From: Oscillospiraceae bacterium
Lineage (GTDB): Bacteria; Bacillota; Clostridia; Oscillospirales; Oscillospiraceae
DNA length: 63,427 nt
Reading direction: 5' to 3'
NCBI GenBank assembly: GCA_902765025.1
Contig: CACWYC010000007.1
Location: 1 to 63,427, forward strand
Below the pieces are notes generated by a model that saw only the letters and a program-made list of their open reading frames with translations, was not told the DNA's origin and did not search any database. Positions 61,892-63,427 of this stretch are shown here, one piece after another (the stretch's first letter is position 1; every line of letters begins with the position of its first letter). Both the position numbers and the translations under genes were made by a program.

Positions 61892-63278
61892 CGCACTGAA
61901 AGAGAGAAAGGAAAAACTGTTTTACGACCACAAGAACGGCTATGACCGTTTGACCGCTGCCGACGAGGCCGCTATGGCGGACTACTGCCAGGGCTACATG
62001 GCCTTTTTGCAGCGGGGTAAGACCGAGCGGCTTTGCGTGGCCCAGGTGGTGGCCCTGGCCCAGGCGGCGGGCTTCAAGCCTTTTAGTCGGGGCATGGCCC
62101 TGACCGCCGGCGACAAGGTGTACACCGTCAACCGGGGCAAGAGCGTGATGCTGGCTGTGATGGGCAGGGAATCCCTCCGCCAGGGCTGCCAGATCACCGC
62201 CTCCCACATCGATTCCCCCCGGCTGGACGTGAAGCCCAGCCCCCTCTATGAGGACAGCGAGCTGGCCTACTTCAAGACCCACTATTACGGCGGCATCCGC
62301 AAGTATCAGTGGGTGGCCATTCCTCTGGCCATCTACGGCGTGGTGGCGCTGAAGGACGGCACCGTTCGCGAAGTGGCCCTGGGCGAGGGCAGCGAGCCCA
62401 AGTTTGTGGTCACCGACCTGCTGCCCCATCTGGGCGCGGAGCAGGGCAAAAAGCCGCTGAACGAGGCCATTCCCGCCGAAAATCTCAACATTCTCCTGGG
62501 CTCCCGCCCGGTGGAGGGCGAGGGCAGCGACCGTGTGAAGCTGACGGTGATGGAGAAGCTCCATGAGAAATACGGCATCGTGGAGGAGGACTTCATCTCC
62601 GCCGAGCTGGAGGTGGTGCCCGCCATGGACGTGACCACCATCGGCCTGGACGGCAGCATGATCGGCGCCTACGGCCACGACGACCGGGTGTGCGGCTACG
62701 CCGCCTTCCGGGCCCTGCTGGATTTGGACGCCGTGCCCGAGAAGACCGCCGTGTGCATGCTGGCGGACAAGGAGGAGATCGGCTCCATGGGCGTCACCGG
62801 TATGCAGAGCGCCTGCTTTGACACTTTCATGGAGGATCTGTGCGCCGCCCAGGGCGTGGCGCTGCGGGAGTGCTACGAAAAGGCCTTCTGCCTGTCCACC
62901 GACGTGACCGCCGCCTTTGATCCCAACTTCTCCGAGGTGTATGAGAAGAAGAATTCCGCCTATCTCAACTACGGCGTGGGCCTGTGCAAGTACACCGGCG
63001 CACGGGGCAAGTCCGGCTCCAGCGACGCCGGCGCCGAGACGGTGGCCTACGTCCGCCGGGTGCTGGACGACTACGGCGTGATGTGGCAGATGGCAGAGCT
63101 GGGCAAGACCGACGCCGGCGGCGGCGGCACCGTGGCCCAGTACATGGCCAACCGCAACATCACCACGTTGGACGCCGGCGTGCCGGTGCTGAGCATGCAC
63201 GCCCCCTTTGAGGTGGTGTCCAAGCTGGACTGCTACATGACCTACAAGGGCTGCAAGGCCGTATATCTGGCCAGGTAA
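61884..63278 (+). CDS. M18-family aminopeptidase
   Basis: 464 residues. Metal-binding and catalytic segments: ASHIDSPRLDVKP near residue 108, LADKEEIGSMG near 293, STDVTAAFDP and the C-terminal LSMHAPFEVVSKLD. M18 enzymes form large complexes that cut acidic or neutral N-terminal residues, here probably for peptide use. The ATG at 61884 follows AGGAGG and overlaps the end of the fusion gene by eight bases. A strong terminator follows. Confidence 0.94.
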   Translation: MSDALKERKEKLFYDHKNGYDRLTAADEAAMADYCQGYMAFLQRGKTERLCVAQVVALAQAAGFKPFSRGMALTAGDKVYTVNRGKSVMLAVMGRESLRQGCQITASHIDSPRLDVKPSPLYEDSELAYFKTHYYGGIRKYQWVAIPLAIYGVVALKDGTVREVALGEGSEPKFVVTDLLPHLGAEQGKKPLNEAIPAENLNILLGSRPVEGEGSDRVKLTVMEKLHEKYGIVEEDFISAELEVVPAMDVTTIGLDGSMIGAYGHDDRVCGYAAFRALLDLDAVPEKTAVCMLADKEEIGSMGVTGMQSACFDTFMEDLCAAQGVALRECYEKAFCLSTDVTAAFDPNFSEVYEKKNSAYLNYGVGLCKYTGARGKSGSSDAGAETVAYVRRVLDDYGVMWQMAELGKTDAGGGGTVAQYMANRNITTLDAGVPVLSMHAPFEVVSKLDCYMTYKGCKAVYLAR

Positions 63279-63295
63279 ACGGCTACACAAGCATG

Positions 63296-63333
63296 AAAAA
63301 TCCCCCGGAAACTACGGTTTCCGGGGGATTTTG
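63296..63333 (+). terminator. terminator after the M18 peptidase gene
   Basis: Perfect stem AAATCCCCCGGAAAC / GTTTCCGGGGGATTT with a short loop and flanking A and T runs. The group II intron begins three bases beyond. Confidence 0.95.
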
Positions 63334-63335
63334 CG

Positions 63336-63427
63336 GTGCGCCCGGCGAGCGCACGTTCTAACGGGTGAAAGTCCCGAGACCGCCCGGCAGCGGGAAGGTC
63401 ATAGCCAAAGCCAAGGGTGTCCGTCGT
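63336..63427 (+). mobile_element. 5' end of a group IIC-like intron (cut by the window end)
   Basis: The sequence starts GTGCGCCCGGC, the conserved 5' end of bacterial group II introns, and continues with the typical GGGTGAAAGTCCCGA and CAAGGGTGTCCGTCGT blocks of domain I. It lies directly after an intrinsic terminator, the preferred insertion site of class C introns. The reverse transcriptase and domains V-VI would be beyond the window. Confidence 0.8.

Overview
This window reads as chromosome from a strictly anaerobic, amino-acid-fermenting, butyrate-forming Clostridia member. It is most like the Oscillospiraceae group that includes Intestinimonas, Flavonifractor and Dysosmobacter, but that placement is inferred from gene content, G+C-rich codon use and Firmicutes-type ribosome binding sites, not from a search. 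Genes are densely packed, many overlap by 4 bases, and most transcript ends carry clear intrinsic terminators. No tRNA, rRNA or CRISPR array was seen.

Layout. 1-2.3 kb: a MazF-type toxin without a visible antitoxin, nrdR, and a DUF421/DUF4363 membrane pair. 2.4-13 kb: a complete lysine fermentation locus. kamB-kamC (aminomutase reactivation) come first. Then a strong promoter and a lysine riboswitch precede kal-kce-kdd-kamA-kamD-kamE, and a separately promoted two-subunit CoA-transferase follows. 13-17.4 kb: NhaC antiporter, PhzF-like protein, EamA transporter, nucleotidyltransferase. 17.5-18.8 kb: infC-rpmI-rplT behind an attenuator leader. 19-25.7 kb: sbcD-sbcC, a YitT-like protein and trmB. 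25.8-30.8 kb: the crotonyl-CoA/butyryl-CoA operon crt-hbd-bcd-etfB-etfA, with no thiolase. 30.9-37.2 kb: DAHP synthase and a branched-chain amino-acid type ABC importer. 37.4-40 kb: M29 aminopeptidase, PHP phosphatase, O6-alkylguanine-DNA alkyltransferase. 40.1-42.2 kb: a small A+T-richer island at the 3' end of guaA. 42.2-48.4 kb: guaA (amidotransferase domain absent), xpt, a LysR regulator, nrdG and nrdD with NrdR-box-like sites. 48.7-63.3 kb: mainly housekeeping genes (rimM, trmD, upp, tsaB, tsaE, an ftsW-like gene, ddl, murF, an ABC-F ATPase, prfA, a Sua5-CoaE fusion, M18 aminopeptidase). The window ends inside the 5' part of a group IIC-like intron placed just after a terminator.

How it works together. 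Lysine enters by KamA and KamDE, is oxidised by Kdd, cleaved by Kce with acetyl-CoA, and deaminated by Kal to crotonyl-CoA. The crt-bcd-etf operon then makes butyryl-CoA, and the CoA-transferase releases butyrate. The riboswitch is the most striking element. The 3' strand of its P1 helix is also part of the 5' arm of an intrinsic terminator, so lysine binding should prevent termination: a genetic ON switch, which suits a catabolic operon. Other points worth attention are the guaA-tail island with near-repeated ends, the GMP synthase without its glutaminase domain, the Sua5-CoaE fusion, and a 29-base hairpin repeat seen twice.
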